A stretch of DNA of 41,260 nt. It comes from Flavobacteriales bacterium. GTDB taxonomy: Bacteria > Bacteroidota > Bacteroidia > Flavobacteriales > PHOS-HE28. The notes under the pieces are model-generated. The model worked only from the letters and a program-made list of their open reading frames with translations. It was not told the DNA's origin and searched no databases. The stretch lies in the NCBI GenBank assembly GCA_008016945.1, contig SSGN01000007.1, forward strand, positions 1 through 41,260. The letters run 5' to 3'. Below are positions 41,101 to 41,260 of the stretch, in pieces. A program made the position numbers and the translations under genes. How positions within the stretch are numbered: position 1 is the first letter of the stretch; each line of letters begins with the position of its first letter.

Positions 41101-41148
41101 ACCCCGGGCCGGATCGAGCGCCGCAGTGCCGCCCATCCAACCCTGCCC

Positions 41149-41260
41149 TCAGTTCCTTGCCTTCCTGAACGCCGACGGGGTCATCCCCACCCATTGCCGG
41201 AACGCGCGGTGGAAGGACGACACATCGCCGTAGCCCAGCCGGAGCCCGATCTCCGCGATC
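41149..41260 (-). CDS. AraC-family transcriptional regulator, C-terminal end only
   Basis: The reading frame enters from the right edge and ends at the TGA in 41149-41151. The 36 visible residues (IAEIGLRLGYGDVSSFHRAF, then RQWVGMTPSAFRKARN) are the second helix-turn-helix and tail of an AraC-type DNA-binding domain. It is convergent with the multicopper oxidase gene. Sensor domain, length and targets lie outside the window. It differs in sequence from the HMA-AraC regulator at 30.2 kb. Confidence 0.88.
   Translation of the reverse strand, partial: IAEIGLRLGYGDVSSFHRAFRQWVGMTPSAFRKARN

Noticed and set aside
39829..41136. Minus-strand 435-codon frame opposite the multicopper oxidase
   Set aside because: Shadow of the oxidase gene; Val/His/Ala-rich with no motif.

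Overview
The window is 41 kb of G+C-rich chromosome from a member of the Bacteroidota, most likely a Flavobacteriales-type environmental or wastewater lineage. The evidence is secreted proteins with type IX secretion (T9SS) type A tails, a CarboxypepD_reg plus TonB receptor, a DUF3078 protein, a LysM plus periplasmic-binding-fold protein, CvfB, and many promoters of the Bacteroidota -7 type (TAnnTTTG or TAnnTTCG). There is no rRNA, phage, IS element or CRISPR array. One tRNA gene (Val, GAC) is present.

Layout. 1-1.7 kb: 5' part of a large secreted lamin-tail/Calx-beta protein (minus strand). 2.0-5.3 kb: guaA and an overlapping LysM/periplasmic-binding-fold lipid- or wall-associated protein. 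5.4-6.8 kb: sterol-desaturase-family hydroxylase and GDPD lipoprotein operon (minus). 7.2 kb: tRNA-Val. 7.4-11.0 kb: ECF sigma factor, a tiny unknown protein, two MscS-type channels and a DUF3078 protein, closed by a strong terminator. 11.3-15.3 kb (minus): DtxR-type regulator, ZIP transporter, SmpB and a GT39 membrane glycosyltransferase. 15.4-19.6 kb: a TonB receptor divergent from the DtxR-type gene with a DtxR-box-like operator between them, then pyrD and HMG-CoA lyase. 19.6-24.6 kb: metallophosphoesterase, T9SS propeller-like protein, second GT39 protein, DUF2306-like membrane protein. 24.6-28.2 kb: a tightly overlapping polysaccharide operon (GT4, GT4, WcaF-like acetyltransferase, WcaE-like GT2). 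28.3-30.1 kb: YjdM, CvfB, SnoaL/DUF4440-like protein.

30.2-41.1 kb is a copper-handling region. It begins with an AraC-type regulator whose N-terminus looks like a heavy-metal-associated (HMA) domain with CxxC. It continues, after an accessory block (T9SS protein, a remnant of a second copy of the regulator, an AAA ATPase behind three 14-bp repeats, and a toxin-antitoxin pair whose toxin is cut by an in-frame TAG), with two transcription units: HMA chaperone plus CopA-type Cu+-ATPase, and HMA/DUF3347 protein plus a multicopper oxidase with a Met/His-rich insert and an extra beta-rich C-terminal domain. Both units carry the same 29-nt sequence element at nearly the same distance (48 and 46 nt) from their start codons, so they look co-regulated. 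A structured, gene-free repeat element lies between them. The 3' end of another AraC-family gene closes the window.

The most interesting observations are the shared copper operator with the HMA-AraC regulator, the DtxR-like box over the TonB receptor promoter, a series of promoters so close to start codons that many messages must be leaderless or nearly so, the stop-interrupted PemK-type toxin, the palindromic repeat inserted in frame in CopA, the structured repeat at 37.6-37.8 kb, and a tRNA-Val with C instead of the near-universal U33.
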